64,000 nt of DNA, taken from Chitinophaga eiseniae. GTDB lineage: Bacteria; Bacteroidota; Bacteroidia; Chitinophagales; Chitinophagaceae. Under the pieces are notes generated by a model. That model had not been told where the DNA came from. It worked only from the letters and a program-made list of their open reading frames with translations, and did no database searches. This document shows positions 35,202-47,700 of this stretch, piece by piece. Positions within the stretch are counted from its first letter, which is position 1; the number at the start of each line of letters is the position of its first letter. A program made the translations under genes and the position numbers. The DNA lies in the NCBI RefSeq assembly GCF_900167135.1, contig NZ_FUWZ01000001.1:1116001-1180000 (forward strand), written 5' to 3'.

Positions 35202-36326
35202 CTATTGGCCCAGGTAAAACTGTTTGATAGCGGAGGTGATCTGACCTACCTGCTCGTTGGTCAGCTCGTAGAAGAGTGGCAGCCGCAGCAGCCTGTCGGA
35301 ATAAAAATCCGTGTAAGGCAGTTCTCTGCCGTCGTGCCGGGTTTTGTAGAAAGGTGATTTATGCAGCGACAGATAGTGGAACACCGCCAGTATACCGCTG
35401 GCTTTCAGATGGCGTATCAGCCGGTCTCTTTCGTCCACATCGTTGCAGATGATGTAGAACATATGTGCATTGTTGGTCGCGTAAGAAGGAAGATAAGGAA
35501 ACCGTATCCGGCCTTCGAGCCCCTGCAACTGGCCCCGGTACAGCTCCCACAGCTCTTTGCGCCGTTCCTGTATGGGTTTGATGTGTTCGATCTGCGCATA
35601 CAGAAAAGCAGCAACTACCTCAGATGGCAGGAAAGAAGATCCGATGTCTACCCAACCGTATTTATCAATCTCACCCCGGAAAAAAGCAGAGCGGTTGGTA
35701 CCTTTTTCCCAGATGATTTCCGCCCGTTTTACAAAACGTTCGTCGTTCACCACCAGCATACCGCCTTCCCCGGAAATGATGTTCTTGGTTTCATGAAAGG
35801 AAAAGGCAGAGAGGTGCCCGATGCCGCCCAGGTACTGGTCTTTGTAGCGGGAGTCAATCGCCTGCGCCGCATCCTCTATTACGAACAGGTTATAACGCTT
35901 TGCCAGCGCCATGATCTTGTCCATGTCACAGGCGATGCCGGCGTAATGAACAGGCACGATAGCCTTTGTTTTCGGCGTGATCAGCGATTCAATCAGGTCG
36001 GCGTCTATATTCGGATTGTCGGCGTTGCTGTCGGCAAAAATAACGTTGGCGCCTCTGAGTATAAAGGGATTGGCGGTGGATACGAAGGTGTAGGAGGGAA
36101 TGATGATTTCATCACCGGGTTGGGTATCGATGAGGATAGCGGCCATTTCCAGCGCATCGGTACAGCTGGTGGTAAGTAATACCTTTTTGAAGTGGTACAT
36201 CTCCTGCAGCTGTTGCTGGCATTTGTTGGTAAACAGGCCGTTCCCGGACAACTTACCGGAAAGAGCTGCCTGGTACATATAGTGGGCTTCTTTTCCGGTG
36301 AGGTATGGTTTATTGAAAGGTATCAT
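35202..36326 (-). CDS. wecE: dTDP-4-amino-4,6-dideoxygalactose transaminase
   Basis: 374 residues of the DegT/DnrJ/EryC1/StrS PLP aminotransferase family. Signatures include IPFNKPYLTGKEAHYMYQAA near the N-terminus, IIIPSYTFVSTANPFILRGA, FVIEDAAQAIDSRYKDQYLG and the PLP-lysine block HLSAFSFHETKNIISGEGGM, with Lys181, the same position as in E. coli WecE. The enzyme converts dTDP-4-keto-6-deoxyglucose to dTDP-4-amino-4,6-dideoxygalactose using glutamate. It is the last of three genes (wecF, wecD, wecE), together making and using dTDP-Fuc4NAc. The assignment rests on close similarity to WecE. Confidence 0.93.
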   Translation of the reverse strand: MIPFNKPYLTGKEAHYMYQAALSGKLSGNGLFTNKCQQQLQEMYHFKKVLLTTSCTDALEMAAILIDTQPGDEIIIPSYTFVSTANPFILRGANVIFADSNADNPNIDADLIESLITPKTKAIVPVHYAGIACDMDKIMALAKRYNLFVIEDAAQAIDSRYKDQYLGGIGHLSAFSFHETKNIISGEGGMLVVNDERFVKRAEIIWEKGTNRSAFFRGEIDKYGWVDIGSSFLPSEVVAAFLYAQIEHIKPIQERRKELWELYRGQLQGLEGRIRFPYLPSYATNNAHMFYIICNDVDERDRLIRHLKASGILAVFHYLSLHKSPFYKTRHDGRELPYTDFYSDRLLRLPLFYELTNEQVGQITSAIKQFYLGQ

Positions 36327-36354
36327 CTTATGGTCTAATTATTAGTCAGTCAAA

Positions 36355-37059
36355 TTATAGCCAGAAATGGTAAAAATACTCAATACGGGCAATATGGAAT
36401 CCACATTTTTGATACAGGTTACAGGCTGGTGTATTGGCGCCTTGCGTCACCACCTGCAGCTGATGATATCCCTGCTGGCGGCTCCATGCTTCAGCGGCTG
36501 CCATGAGGGCCATACCTACGCCTTTCCCGCGGGAGGCGGGATCTACAGCCACCAGGCCTATGTCTCCCTTGCCACCTTTTTCACCCAGGGTGATCAGGCC
36601 GGAAAGCTGCTCTTGCCGGCGGTATACCAGTACTTCCCTCGCTATCTTCCTGTTCGCGGAATTAATGACCCACAGGCGATACAATTCTTTGTATTGGTCT
36701 TCCTCAAAATGATCATCCACCTTAAATCTTGAATAAACACCACTTTCAATACCAAGCCGGATAAGGGTTTCTTCAGGAGGGTCGGTGGTGTAACTGCTGA
36801 TAAAGGGGGAGAGGGGCCCCGGTCCTTCCACGTTTTTTTCAAAAGTGGTTTTGATGTCGACCAGCCGGCCGTTGTAAGCCTCCAGCAGGGTCGTTGGAGT
36901 TTCAACGCCAGCGGCAAGATATACCAGCCGAGCCTTGCCTTTCAAGGCTGACAGGCATTGCGCAACGTCTGCATGGCCGTGCTGTATCCTGTATACTTCA
37001 AAGCCAAAAAAATCGCTGTCCCAGCTGAGTCTTTCGTACGGCATCATGTCATCATTCAT
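36355..37059 (-). CDS. wecD: dTDP-fucosamine N-acetyltransferase (WecD-like GNAT)
   Basis: 234 residues. The N-terminal half is the WecD-specific part (RLSWDSDFFGFEVYRIQHGH), and the C-terminal half (about 150-234) is a GNAT domain with the acetyl-CoA-binding motif VDPASRGKGVGMALMAAAEA, followed by TPACNLYQKCGF. WecD acetylates the 4-amino group made by WecE. The ATG follows the wecF stop codon with no gap, so translation is coupled. It is 28 bp upstream of wecE. Confidence 0.87.
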   Translation of the reverse strand: MNDDMMPYERLSWDSDFFGFEVYRIQHGHADVAQCLSALKGKARLVYLAAGVETPTTLLEAYNGRLVDIKTTFEKNVEGPGPLSPFISSYTTDPPEETLIRLGIESGVYSRFKVDDHFEEDQYKELYRLWVINSANRKIAREVLVYRRQEQLSGLITLGEKGGKGDIGLVAVDPASRGKGVGMALMAAAEAWSRQQGYHQLQVVTQGANTPACNLYQKCGFHIARIEYFYHFWL

Positions 37060-38241
37060 TTAATTGCCCGCCAGCGTTTCTTTTAGCACCCGCATCTTTT
37101 CCTGCTGGTCAAACAGCTGGTCCACGATGGTAATATTCTGTTGTATCTCGCCGGCGGTGAGTGGCCTGGAAAATGCTTCAAAAGACAGGCTGCTGATATC
37201 CGCTGAATCAAATATGGCAGCGTGATGGTTCTTTAGCAGTCCGTAGGTGGTACTGTTGTGGTGTACAAAGACTTTTTTGCCCCTGTACAGCAATGCCAGC
37301 GTATTGCCTGCCGCCTGCGGGCGGTAGTGGTACATTACGGCGACATCCACTTCATCCAGTTGTTTATAATATTCGTCCCTTGGTAAAAATCCCCTCAGCG
37401 CCCTTACCTTCTCCTTGCCGAAGATGGCGATGGCCCGCTGTTCAACGAAATCTGCATAGGCGCCGTCGCGGTAACTCAGCGGGATGACCAGTTTAACGGG
37501 ATCATTTTTAAATACCGATAATGCTTCGAGGGCCTCGATGTGATTGTTGGTAATAGTATCGGAGTTGCCCAGCAAAATGGTCGTATACGGTCTTTTTTCG
37601 CCAGTACCCTGTGCCGGCAAGGTATTCTCCGGTTTCGGGTTAAAATTGTAAAAGAAATATTTATATGCAACCTGGGTGGTATAATGCTGTTTGATCCAGT
37701 CATGGTCCAGCAGGTTCCAGTTGAGGAAATAGTTGAGCCGTTCAAAGAACAGCGCCCTGGTATGGGCTATTTCCCGTTGTTCGCGTTTATAGCGGATATA
37801 TCGTTTGGCGAAGGAACGATACAGCTTTTTAGGCTTCAGCAGGTTCCATTGCACCGGATCATGTTCTTCGTGTTCCTCGAAGTATGGCAGGCTTAACGGC
37901 CCGTATATCGTGTGTTTAAAGCGGCTTACCGGTATTTCCACCACATCGCCGCCCCAGAAAAACAACCCGAGCGGAATGTTTTTGTCCAGCGTCAGTACAA
38001 ACCGGATAGCGCTTTCAGATGCCCAGTGAATGAATACTTTGTCTTTTAGGGAAATGTTTTTTACCAGTTCGCTGAACGCCTGCGTATAATGCGGGGCGAA
38101 ATGTACCTGGTCGGATTTAACATGTTTGGCCTGTTCTTTTACGGCGTCGATAATAAAAATATTATTCCCCGGCGCTACCTGCTCGGCATCCTTAATGAAA
38201 TCGTCGATGAACTTATCGTCAATCATCAAATGATAATTCAT
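37060..38241 (-). CDS. wecF: Fuc4NAc transferase, GT56 family (WecF-like)
   Basis: 393 residues, cytoplasmic and without TM segments, as for E. coli WecF. GT56 signatures are present: TTILLGNSDTITNNHIEALE, then PLSYRDGAYADFV, then the nucleotide-sugar region DVAVMYHYRPQAAGNTLALL and YRGKKVFVHHNSTTYGLLKN. WecF adds Fuc4NAc to the polyprenyl-linked disaccharide of enterobacterial common antigen. With wecD and wecE directly behind it, the cassette would supply and transfer Fuc4NAc to a surface glycan. The acceptor in this organism is unknown; no other ECA genes are in the window. Confidence 0.87.
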   Translation of the reverse strand: MNYHLMIDDKFIDDFIKDAEQVAPGNNIFIIDAVKEQAKHVKSDQVHFAPHYTQAFSELVKNISLKDKVFIHWASESAIRFVLTLDKNIPLGLFFWGGDVVEIPVSRFKHTIYGPLSLPYFEEHEEHDPVQWNLLKPKKLYRSFAKRYIRYKREQREIAHTRALFFERLNYFLNWNLLDHDWIKQHYTTQVAYKYFFYNFNPKPENTLPAQGTGEKRPYTTILLGNSDTITNNHIEALEALSVFKNDPVKLVIPLSYRDGAYADFVEQRAIAIFGKEKVRALRGFLPRDEYYKQLDEVDVAVMYHYRPQAAGNTLALLYRGKKVFVHHNSTTYGLLKNHHAAIFDSADISSLSFEAFSRPLTAGEIQQNITIVDQLFDQQEKMRVLKETLAGN

Positions 38242-38775
38242 TCCTCTTGCATTTCTGTTTTAATGAGTACAACCCGCCATCATAAATGGAATGCCCGTTG
38301 TTTCCCGGTACAGGAGGGCAAATATAACTAAAGCGGCCAAATTTCAGCCGTTTCGGACTGTTTTCTGCTGTAGCTCCTTGTCCTGAAAGGGTTTGGACAG
38401 CAGACACCGCTTTGCCGGGCGGGCGGGGAAAAAAGCTTGCGGGCCTCCCGGAAACCGGCCTGCCGCAGGCCGGCGGGCACCGGGACTATGAAGAAACTTA
38501 TCTTCTCTCCTGTGAACATAATCCCATTTTTGCTGTTGTAGTATTTGCAATGATACTGCAGTGGATTCCGATGTATGTAGAGGCAGGTATCATCCCCGAT
38601 TCACAGAACCGACATGGTTATAGCGCAGCAAAGCCCGATCCGGATGCAATGGAGCATACGCAGGATTTTTTTCTCCGGTGACTACCTCGCGAAAGCCATT
38701 ATCCCCCGCCAGCTATAAGTATGGTCGGGACTTTCCCCATATGAGAAACCAAGTTATTCTACAAACCCAGCTATT
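38242..38775. other. 534-bp region without a supported gene
   Basis: This divergent gap lies between wecF and the giant adhesin gene and should contain both promoters; none could be assigned with confidence. It contains a short GC-rich palindromic tract near 38450-38480 (CCGGCCTGC/GCAGGCCGG). A 43-codon reading frame from 38550 was not judged real. Confidence 0.5.
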
Positions 38776-41700
38776 ATGGTAAAGAAGCTGTCCATTTGTG
38801 TAAATGTTCAGAGTGTTATTTCCCGTGTTGTAAAACAATACTGTTGCGTATTGTTGCTGCTGTTGGCAGGAGGTTATGTGAAAGCCCAGCAGTGTACAGG
38901 ATCGCTCGGCGATCCGGTTTTCAAGGAGACTTTTGGCGAAGCGGCTACCGCTACAAAGCCAACGCTGGGTCCTCCGCTGCCGGCGGGCATCACCACCTAC
39001 ACCTATTACGCCCCCGGCGTAGGTTCCCGGCCTACCGGCCCTTATCCCGGCCAGTATACCATCAGTAACACTACGCGGGGCTATAACAATATTTACTTCG
39101 TGGACCGGCCCGATCATACCACCACCACCGGCCGTGGTTTCTGCATGGTGGTGGATGCCAATGCCACCCCTGATAAGTTCTACGAACGTACCATCACCGG
39201 CCTTTGTGCCGGCACCACTTTTGAATTCTCCGCCTGGATCATGAATATCAACCCCAGTGGGGGCGTGGCGCAGCCCAGCCTGCGTTTTGATATCGTGGAC
39301 GCCAATAACCCCAACGGGCCTCCGATTACTTCTGTGTCTACCGGCACAGTACCATATCAGTCTCCCGGTACCTGGGTACGGCAGGCCGGTATCTTCCAGA
39401 TGCCGTCTACTACCAGCGCCGTGATCCTGCGTATCTTCAGCAATACGCCCAACAGTAATGGCAACGACCTCGCACTGGACGATATCGCGTTTGCAGCCTG
39501 CGGTCCTCCCATTGCTTTTGGGCAGACGACCGGCGTGGTATGTGCCGGCGGTACCGGCGGGTTCTCTGTCAGCCTGCCTGCTGGAAGTTATTCCAACTAC
39601 TATTTCCAGCTGCAGAAAAGAGCGCTGGGAGCGACCACCTGGGCCAACGAAGGGGGTGTGATCAACAACCAGGGCAACAATCAGTATACTTTCAGCGTCC
39701 CCAATGCCCGCGCAGGCTTTGAATACCGCGTGGTGGCCGCCGGCGGCATGGCGGAAATGAACAATGTCAGCTGCCGCGTGGTGTCCAACCCGGTAGAGCT
39801 GAAGGTGATAGACTATACTACCGGTGTTAACGGACCAGCGACCATCTGCTACAATACCAGCGCTAACCTGACGGCCGCTGTTACCCCCAAAGCAGGTACC
39901 GGCACCCCTTCCTCCGGGTTCGCCTATACGTGGGAGACCAGCACCGACGGGGTAAGCGGATGGACGGTCGTATCCGGGCAAACCGGCGCTACGCTGAATA
40001 CCGGTGCACTCACCGCCAGCCGCTATTACCGGGTAACAGCCACCGTTAGCGGCTGTTCCGGCGATGGCGCCTCCAGCCCGTTCCGGGTGGTGGTCAACCC
40101 CAATATTGTGGTCAACATAGGAACGGTCAACCCTGTATGCCAGGGCACCGCCTTATTCAGTATACCCTATACCGTTACCTCCGGCAATGCCAATGTATTC
40201 AGTATTACCTCCGCGGACATGCCCGGCTTTAGCCCGGTCACCAATGCGGCACTGGGAGGATCGCCCATCAATGTGGTGATACCCGCCAATGTGGCGCCGG
40301 GGGCTTACCATTTTACCATCACCTTCCGGCACCAGGCCAGCGGTTGTTCGGCGTCCTACCCGGTGACGCTGGACATCAGCCCAACGCCTACCACCGCCAC
40401 TGTAGGCCCCAACCAGCAGCTGTGCGGCACCAGCAACACTACCCTTACCGGTAATACGCCTGCCGCCGGCACCGGCAGATGGACGCAGGTGAGCGGTCCG
40501 GGCGTCGCCACGTTTGACAACCGTCAGGCGCCCAACGCCAATGTGTCCGGACTGGTGACCGGCGTTTACACGTTCCGCTGGACCATCAGCAGCGGCGCCT
40601 GCCCGCCTTCCTACGCTGATTTACAGGTAACGGAATATGGTAATACCACCCTGCCCGACGCGGGACCTGATTCTACCCAGTACAACTCCGGCGTGTTCCA
40701 CATGCAGGCCAATACCCCCACAGTAGGTACCGGCAAATGGGTGGTCGTAAGCGGCAACCCGGTCATCGCTGACCCCACCGATCCGCATACGACCATCACC
40801 ATACCTCCCAATACCAGCGCTACACTGGCATGGACCATCACCAACCAGGTATGTCCGCCATTGCCGGACGAAGTCACTATTACCTATGTAAGCCGCGCAG
40901 ACATCCAGGCCACAAAAGAAATACTCGAACAGGGGCCTTATATCGCCGGGCAATCCCTCGTCTATCGTGTGGTGATCACCAACGTAGGCCCGAGTAACGC
41001 CACCGGCGTAAAGATCACCGACCTGCTGCCCGCCGGATTTGCGGCCGGTAACGTATCTGTTGCCAGCTCCGGCGCCGCGCAGATCATACAAAACAACAGC
41101 ACCAACACCAATATCGATGTAACAGCAGACATACCCACCGGCAATGCCGCCATTACCATTACGGTATCAGGAAAGATACGGTCCTCCTTTGAAGGAGACC
41201 TGACCAATACGGTAACGGCCGTATCGCCGGTAGTACCCGACCCGGACGGCGCCACCGCCACGGTAACGGTGCCGGTCATACGCCGGCCCTACTTTGAAGT
41301 GGTGAAAAGCGCTCCCGCCATGACTGTGGCCGGGGAGTCCATCCGCTTTGGCATCATCGCACAGAACAGCGGGCTGGGAGACGCCCGCGCCGCGGTGCTG
41401 ACAGACGTGATCTCTTCCAAACTGACCAACGTCAGCTGGACCGCCACCGCTACCGGTAAGGTGAATATCCTGTCCGGCGCCACCGGCACGGGCAACAACC
41501 TGCGCATCGTAGCAAATTACCCCGGCGGCGACACCCCGGCAGATACCGGTAAGATCTATATCAGTGTAACCGGCACCGTAGATGCCGGCGCTACCGGTAG
41601 TATCGACAACGTGGCTAAAGTAACCCCTGCCGAAACATCTGTGGGCGACTTTACCTCCAATGTCACCAACACCGTGATCAGCAGCAGCCCGGGACTGGTG

Positions 41701-44700
41701 ATAGACAAGAGCCGCACTACGCCGGTGATCGCTATCGCCGGTACACCGGTACAATACGTGATCACGCTGATCAATAATGGTCCGAGCAATGCCGTGCAAA
41801 CCGTTATCACCGACGCCGTGCCGGCGGCCATACAGCAGGTACAGTGGACCGCCACGGCGCAAGGCAGCGCAGCGGTAACGGCCGGCGCCTCCGGTACAGG
41901 CAACCAGGTGCGCGTTACCGGCAATATCCCCGCCGGTTCTTCGAATGTTATCACCATCCGCGTGTCCGGCGTCATCAGCGCCGACTATTCCGGCAAGCTC
42001 TCCAATACCGCCACCGCTACGCCGGCTGAACCGGGCGTGCCCTCCGTATCCGATACAGACGTGGCCACCGTACAGAAAGCCGTGAAGCTCACCATCGTGA
42101 AAAACGGCCCGGCGACAGCTGTTCCGGGACAACAGATCTCCTATACCATCGACGTGGATAACGAAGGACCTTCCAATTCTACCGCCACTACTATCAGCGA
42201 TGTCATCCCCGCTTCCCTGTACAACGTTACCTGGACCGCCAGCGTGGTCACCGGCACCGCCACGATCACGAGCGGCGCTACCGGCGCCGGCAACCAGTTG
42301 AGCGTAACCGCCAACATGGCGGCGGAAGCGGCTATCCGCATCGTAGTGCGCGCGACCATTTTACCGCCTACCTACAATCCCATTCACAACACTGCCGTGG
42401 CAACGCCTTCAGAGCCGGGCTTCCCGCCGGTCACCTCCAATGAGGTGATCACCACCGTGAACCCGCAGGCGGCGCTGACAATCAGTAAAACAGGCCCGGA
42501 TACCGCCACTGCAGGTAGTTCGGTGTCCTATGTAATTACCGTGGGCAACAACGGTCCCAGCAATGCCCGTGATATGCAGATCAAAGATGCCGTGCCGGCA
42601 TCGTTGCAACAGGTGACCTGGACCGCAGTGGCCAACGGCAACGCCACCATCGACAATGGCGTCAGCGGCAGCGGTAACAACATCGCGCTCTCCGGTGACA
42701 TCGCTGCCGGCAGCGGAAATAATATAGTGGTCACTGTTAGTGGTAAACTGGACCCCGCCTTCTCCGGCACCCTGACCAACACGGCTATCGTTGTACCATC
42801 TGAAACCGGTAGTACCGGCGATACCGCCACCAAACAGACCGTGGTCAGAAGGCTGCCGCAGATTACCATCACCAAATCCGCCGTTGACGGCGTACTGGCC
42901 GGCGATAGCGTGACGTATACCATCGAAGTGGCCAACGCCGGCGCCTCCGATGCTCAGAACCTGGTGGTAACAGACGCCGTACCCGCTGCACTGAGCGGCG
43001 TACAGTGGACCGCCCGTGGACTGGGACAAGCAGCCATCATCACCGGCGCCAGCGGTACCGGCAATAATGTACGGGTTACCGGCAACATACCCGCCGGCAG
43101 CGCCAATAAACTGGTGATCACCGTTACCGGTAAAACAGATCCTGGTTTCTCCGGCAATATCATCAACCATGCTACCGCCACGCCTTCCGAGCCGGTACCA
43201 CCGGTAACGGCTACACAGACAGTGGTGGTGAGGAAGCTGCCTGCTATCAGGGTGACCAAAGCCGGTCCCACTTCGCTGAATGCCGGTGAACGTATCACCT
43301 ACACTGTGCTGATCTCCAATACCAGTGTGTCTAATGCAGACAACCTGGTGATCGAAGATATTGTGCCTGCGGCGGTAACACAAACCACCTGGACCGCTAC
43401 TGGCAACGGCGCCGCCGTTATCAACAATGGCGGTACCGGTACCGGCAACACCGTACGGGTAAACGCCAACATCCCCGGCGGCAGCACCGGTAACAGTATA
43501 TCGGTGACCATCACCGGTATCGTGGACCCCGCGTTCTCCGGTAGCTTTACCAATGTGGCTACGGCGCAACCTTCCGAGGCGGGCGCACAACCCGCCGTGT
43601 CCGGACCAGTGGTGACCACTGTGGCGCAACGGCCATCCCTGCATGTGGTAAAAACCGGTCCTGCCACCGCCAGCGCCGGTGACAACGTACGTTATCTCCT
43701 CACCGTGACCAACACAGGGCCATCCAATGCGCTGAATACAATCATCGCCGATCAGCTGCCGGCATTGCTCACCAATGTGAACTGGAACGCTACCGCAACA
43801 GGCGGCGCTGCCATCATCAACGGAGCTGCCGGCACCGGTAACAACCTGCAGGTAACCGCCAATATACCGGTGACGACAGGTATCGTTAATATTGTGGTAA
43901 CGGCAACCATCCCCGCAGCGACATTGGCGGGCACCATCAGAAACGTGGCGACGGTAGACCCGAAAGTAACCGGTTTACCGCCGGTGCCCTCTGACACCGT
44001 TACTACCGTGATCGGCCAGCGGCCAAAGCTTATTATCCAGAAAAATGCACCGGCCAACTGGAGCGCCGGCGAGTATATTATCTATGGGGTGAAAGTGGAA
44101 AACGCCGGCCCGAGCGATGCGCGGGCAGCAGTAATCACCGACGCCATTCCCGCTACCATCGTGAATCCTACCTGGACCGCCACGGCCAATGGTACCGCGG
44201 TCATTACCAGCGGCGCTACCGGGACCGGTAACCAGCTGAATGTAGTGGCGGATATTCCGGCTGGTACAGGTAACAGTGTGACCATCCTCATCGCCGGCAG
44301 GGTACAGAGCGACTTCGCCGGGGTAATTTCCAACACCGCCACGGCTACGCCGGCAGAGCCCAACGTGCCGCCGGTAAGCTCCAATGTATCTACCAATATC
44401 AGTCGCAGGGCACGACTGGAAATAAAGAAAGCAGGACCTGCCGCCACAACGGCTGGTAACAGTATCGCTTACACGCTGGAAGTGCTGAACAATGGTCCGA
44501 GTGATGCCAACAACATCACCATTAAAGATGCGATCCCTGCAGGCATACTCAACGCCACCTGGACAGCCACCGCTTCCGGCGGCGCCAGTCTTACTTCCGC
44601 CGCCACCGGCACGCAGAACGTGCTGGTGAATGGCAACATTCCCGCTACCGCCGGCGCTAAAATAACCGTTCAGATAAATGGTAAAGTAGATCCTGATTAC

Positions 44701-47700
44701 GCATCGCCCAACATCACCAACGTAGCGATGGCGCTCAACGATCCGTCCTTCGCCACGCCGGTAGGGGATACGGCTTCAGTGGTAACGACCATCAACCGCG
44801 TGGCTAATCTGCGTATCGTAAAGAGCGGTCCGGCCAATCAGGGCGCTGGTGAACCGATGCAGTACACCCTGCAGGTACAGAACGATGGTCCTTCCAACGT
44901 ACAGGGCGCACGTATCCAGGACGTACTGCCGCCAACGTTACTCAACAGCACCTGGGTGGTGACCAGCACCGGCGGCGTATCTAACATTACCCCTACCAGC
45001 GGCACCGGCAATGTGGACGTTACCACCGACATCCCCGCAGGAAATGGCGTATTGCGGGTAACGATCTCAGGTGTACTCAGTCCGGCGCTGGTGAACGGTT
45101 CTACTGTTACCAATACCGGTACGGTAGCACTGCCGGCAGGTAGCCCCATCACCGATCCGAACCTGACAGATAACACCAGTACCGTAACCACCGCAGTGGA
45201 TAATGATCCGGTAGTGCGCATCGCGAAAACCGGTCCGGCTGTAGTAAACGTCGGCGACACCATCCAGTACCGCATCGTGATAACCAACGGCGGCTCCGGC
45301 AATATCACAGGTGCGCTCATCACCGACCAGGTACCGGCTGATGTCACCGTTACCTCCTGGGGCGCCGCTGCCACGGGCAATGCGCAAGTCACCGGACCCA
45401 CCACCGGTACCGGCAACAACGTCAGCACCACCGCTGACATCCCGGTAGGAAGCAGCCATACGATCGTGGTCCTGATCAATGGCGTCGTCAACAAAACATC
45501 CAATACAACGTTCACTAATACAGCCGTGGTGACAGCAGGGGCCAACAAACAAAGCTCCATCACCACCACCGTCAACCAGTCCACTGATGTGAGTATCGTC
45601 AAGAGTGGCCCGCAACAGGTAACAGCGGGGGAAACAGTGAACTATACGCTCCAGGTATTCAACGCCGGTCCGGTAGATGTGGAATCGCTGGTTATCACCG
45701 ACCAGGTGCCGGCTACGGTGACCAACGTCACCTGGAAGGCGGTGGTAACGGGCACCGGGGAAGTCATTGGCGCACAGGAAATAGACAGCGCCGGCAGTAA
45801 CATTATCATCCCGGGTAAACTGGCCGCCGGCAGCGGCAACTACATTACCGTATATATCAGCGGTACAGTGAGTGGCAGCGCAACTTCCGGCAATATCATC
45901 AATACCGCCGATGTGGCTGTTAATAATGTGACTGATTATAATCCGGCCAATAACACCAGCACACTGACAACGACCATCGGCCGCCGCACCGGCCTGCAGA
46001 TACGTAAGAGTGGCCCTGTGCAGGCACAGGCCGGCAATACCATTACCTACCAGGTAGTGGTGACTAACAGCGGTCCGTCTGACGCTGCCGGCGTGAACAT
46101 TACAGATGTGGTGCCTGCCGAAGTGGAAAATGTGAGTTGGGAAGCAGTAGTCACCGGCGCCGCTACCATCACCGGGCCGTATAACGGCACGGGCAGCAAT
46201 GTGGCCACCACCGCCGATATCCCGGGTGGTGCGGGCAACAGTGTGGCTATCACCATTACGGGCACGCTGAACGATGATTTTGCCGGTACAGTGCTCAACG
46301 TAGCTACTGCGGGCAGCAGCGAAGCGCCAGCGGTGAACGATCAGGTGACCACCACGGTGACCAAACAATCCGATGTGCAGGCGCATAAGAGCGGCCCGGC
46401 CACCATCACCGCCGGTGACAAGATCACTTACCTGATCACAGTGACCAACAATGGCCCCGCCTTCGCCCGCGGTCTCACTATCGCCGATTCTATCGACACG
46501 CGTATCACCGGCGTCACCTGGACCGCCAGCGTTACCGGCAATGCGAACGTGACCAGCGGCGCTACCGGCAGCGGCAATCAGCTTGCTGTAACAGCCGATA
46601 TCCCGGCTAATGACAGCGCGGCGGTAACGATCACCATTACTGGTACGGTAAGAGCAGATGCTACCAATACGATCAGCAACATAACACGCGTAACCTCTCC
46701 CGATCCGCTGACACCTCCCGTAGTGACACCGCCGGTGATCACCGAAGTGGTACAGCGTCCGGAGCTGACCATCAGCAAAAGCGGCCCGCAGCAACTTAAC
46801 GCCGGCGAAACCATCAGCTACTGGCTGGACATCACCAACAAAGGCCTGAGTAACGCTACACAGGCAGTTATCAGCGACCAGGTGCCTGCCGGTGTGAAAC
46901 AGGCCAGCTGGGCGGTACAAACTGTCAGCCCCGGCACGACCGTCACCAGCGGATCAACGGGCGCCGGCAACAACGTACAGGTAACCGCTAATATACCGTC
47001 CGGCGGCAGCATCCGGCTGATGATACAGGGCAAGGTGGACTCCACTTTCTCCGGTACCATCACCAATACAGGCATTGTCACACCGTCAGAACCAGGCAAT
47101 GTGCCGGATTCCTCCGAAGTGCAGACGGACGTCTTCCTGAAGCCATCCGTACAGATCACGAAATCCGGACCTGCCACGCTGCAGTCCGGCCAAACGATCA
47201 CGTATACCATCATCGCTAAAAACGACGGCCCCAGCATGGCAACCAATGCCGCCATTCTCGATGCGGTGCCGGCAGCAGTCAGAAACATTACCTGGAGCGC
47301 AGTAGCCGCCGGTAACGCCCAAATCACGGGGCCTGCCAACGGCACGGGCAACCTCGTCAGCCTGACCGTCAGCATACCACCAGGTGCAACAAATAGTGTA
47401 ACCGTTACCGTTAATGGTACCGTAGATCCGTCGTTCCGCGACACGCTGAATAATACGGCGGTCATTACCCCTGCGGAAACAGGCGCCCTGCCCGACACCT
47501 CCGCACTGGTACAAACGGTGATAACGGCAGCGCCTAAACTGCATATACAGAAGGCCGGTCCGGCCACCTCTACTGCAGGTCAACCGTTGCAATATATCTT
47601 ACTGGTCAGCAACAGCGGCTTGAGTAATGCGTTGAACTTCACCGTGACCGACGTGGTACCCGCCATATTGACACAAGTCAGCTGGAAAGCCGTCACCAAC

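Noticed and set aside
38412..38681. 89-codon frame in the gap before the adhesin gene
   Set aside because: Composition changes abruptly along the frame, there is no domain, and the start has no supporting context.
41167..42132. 321-codon open frame on the minus strand in the same gene
   Set aside because: Same reason: shadow frame of repeat-encoding sequence without a start context or domain.
45067..46920. 617-codon open frame on the minus strand inside the adhesin gene
   Set aside because: It is antisense to the DUF11 repeats, its product is His/Gly/Arg-rich with no domain, and it follows from the repeated codon pattern of the real gene.
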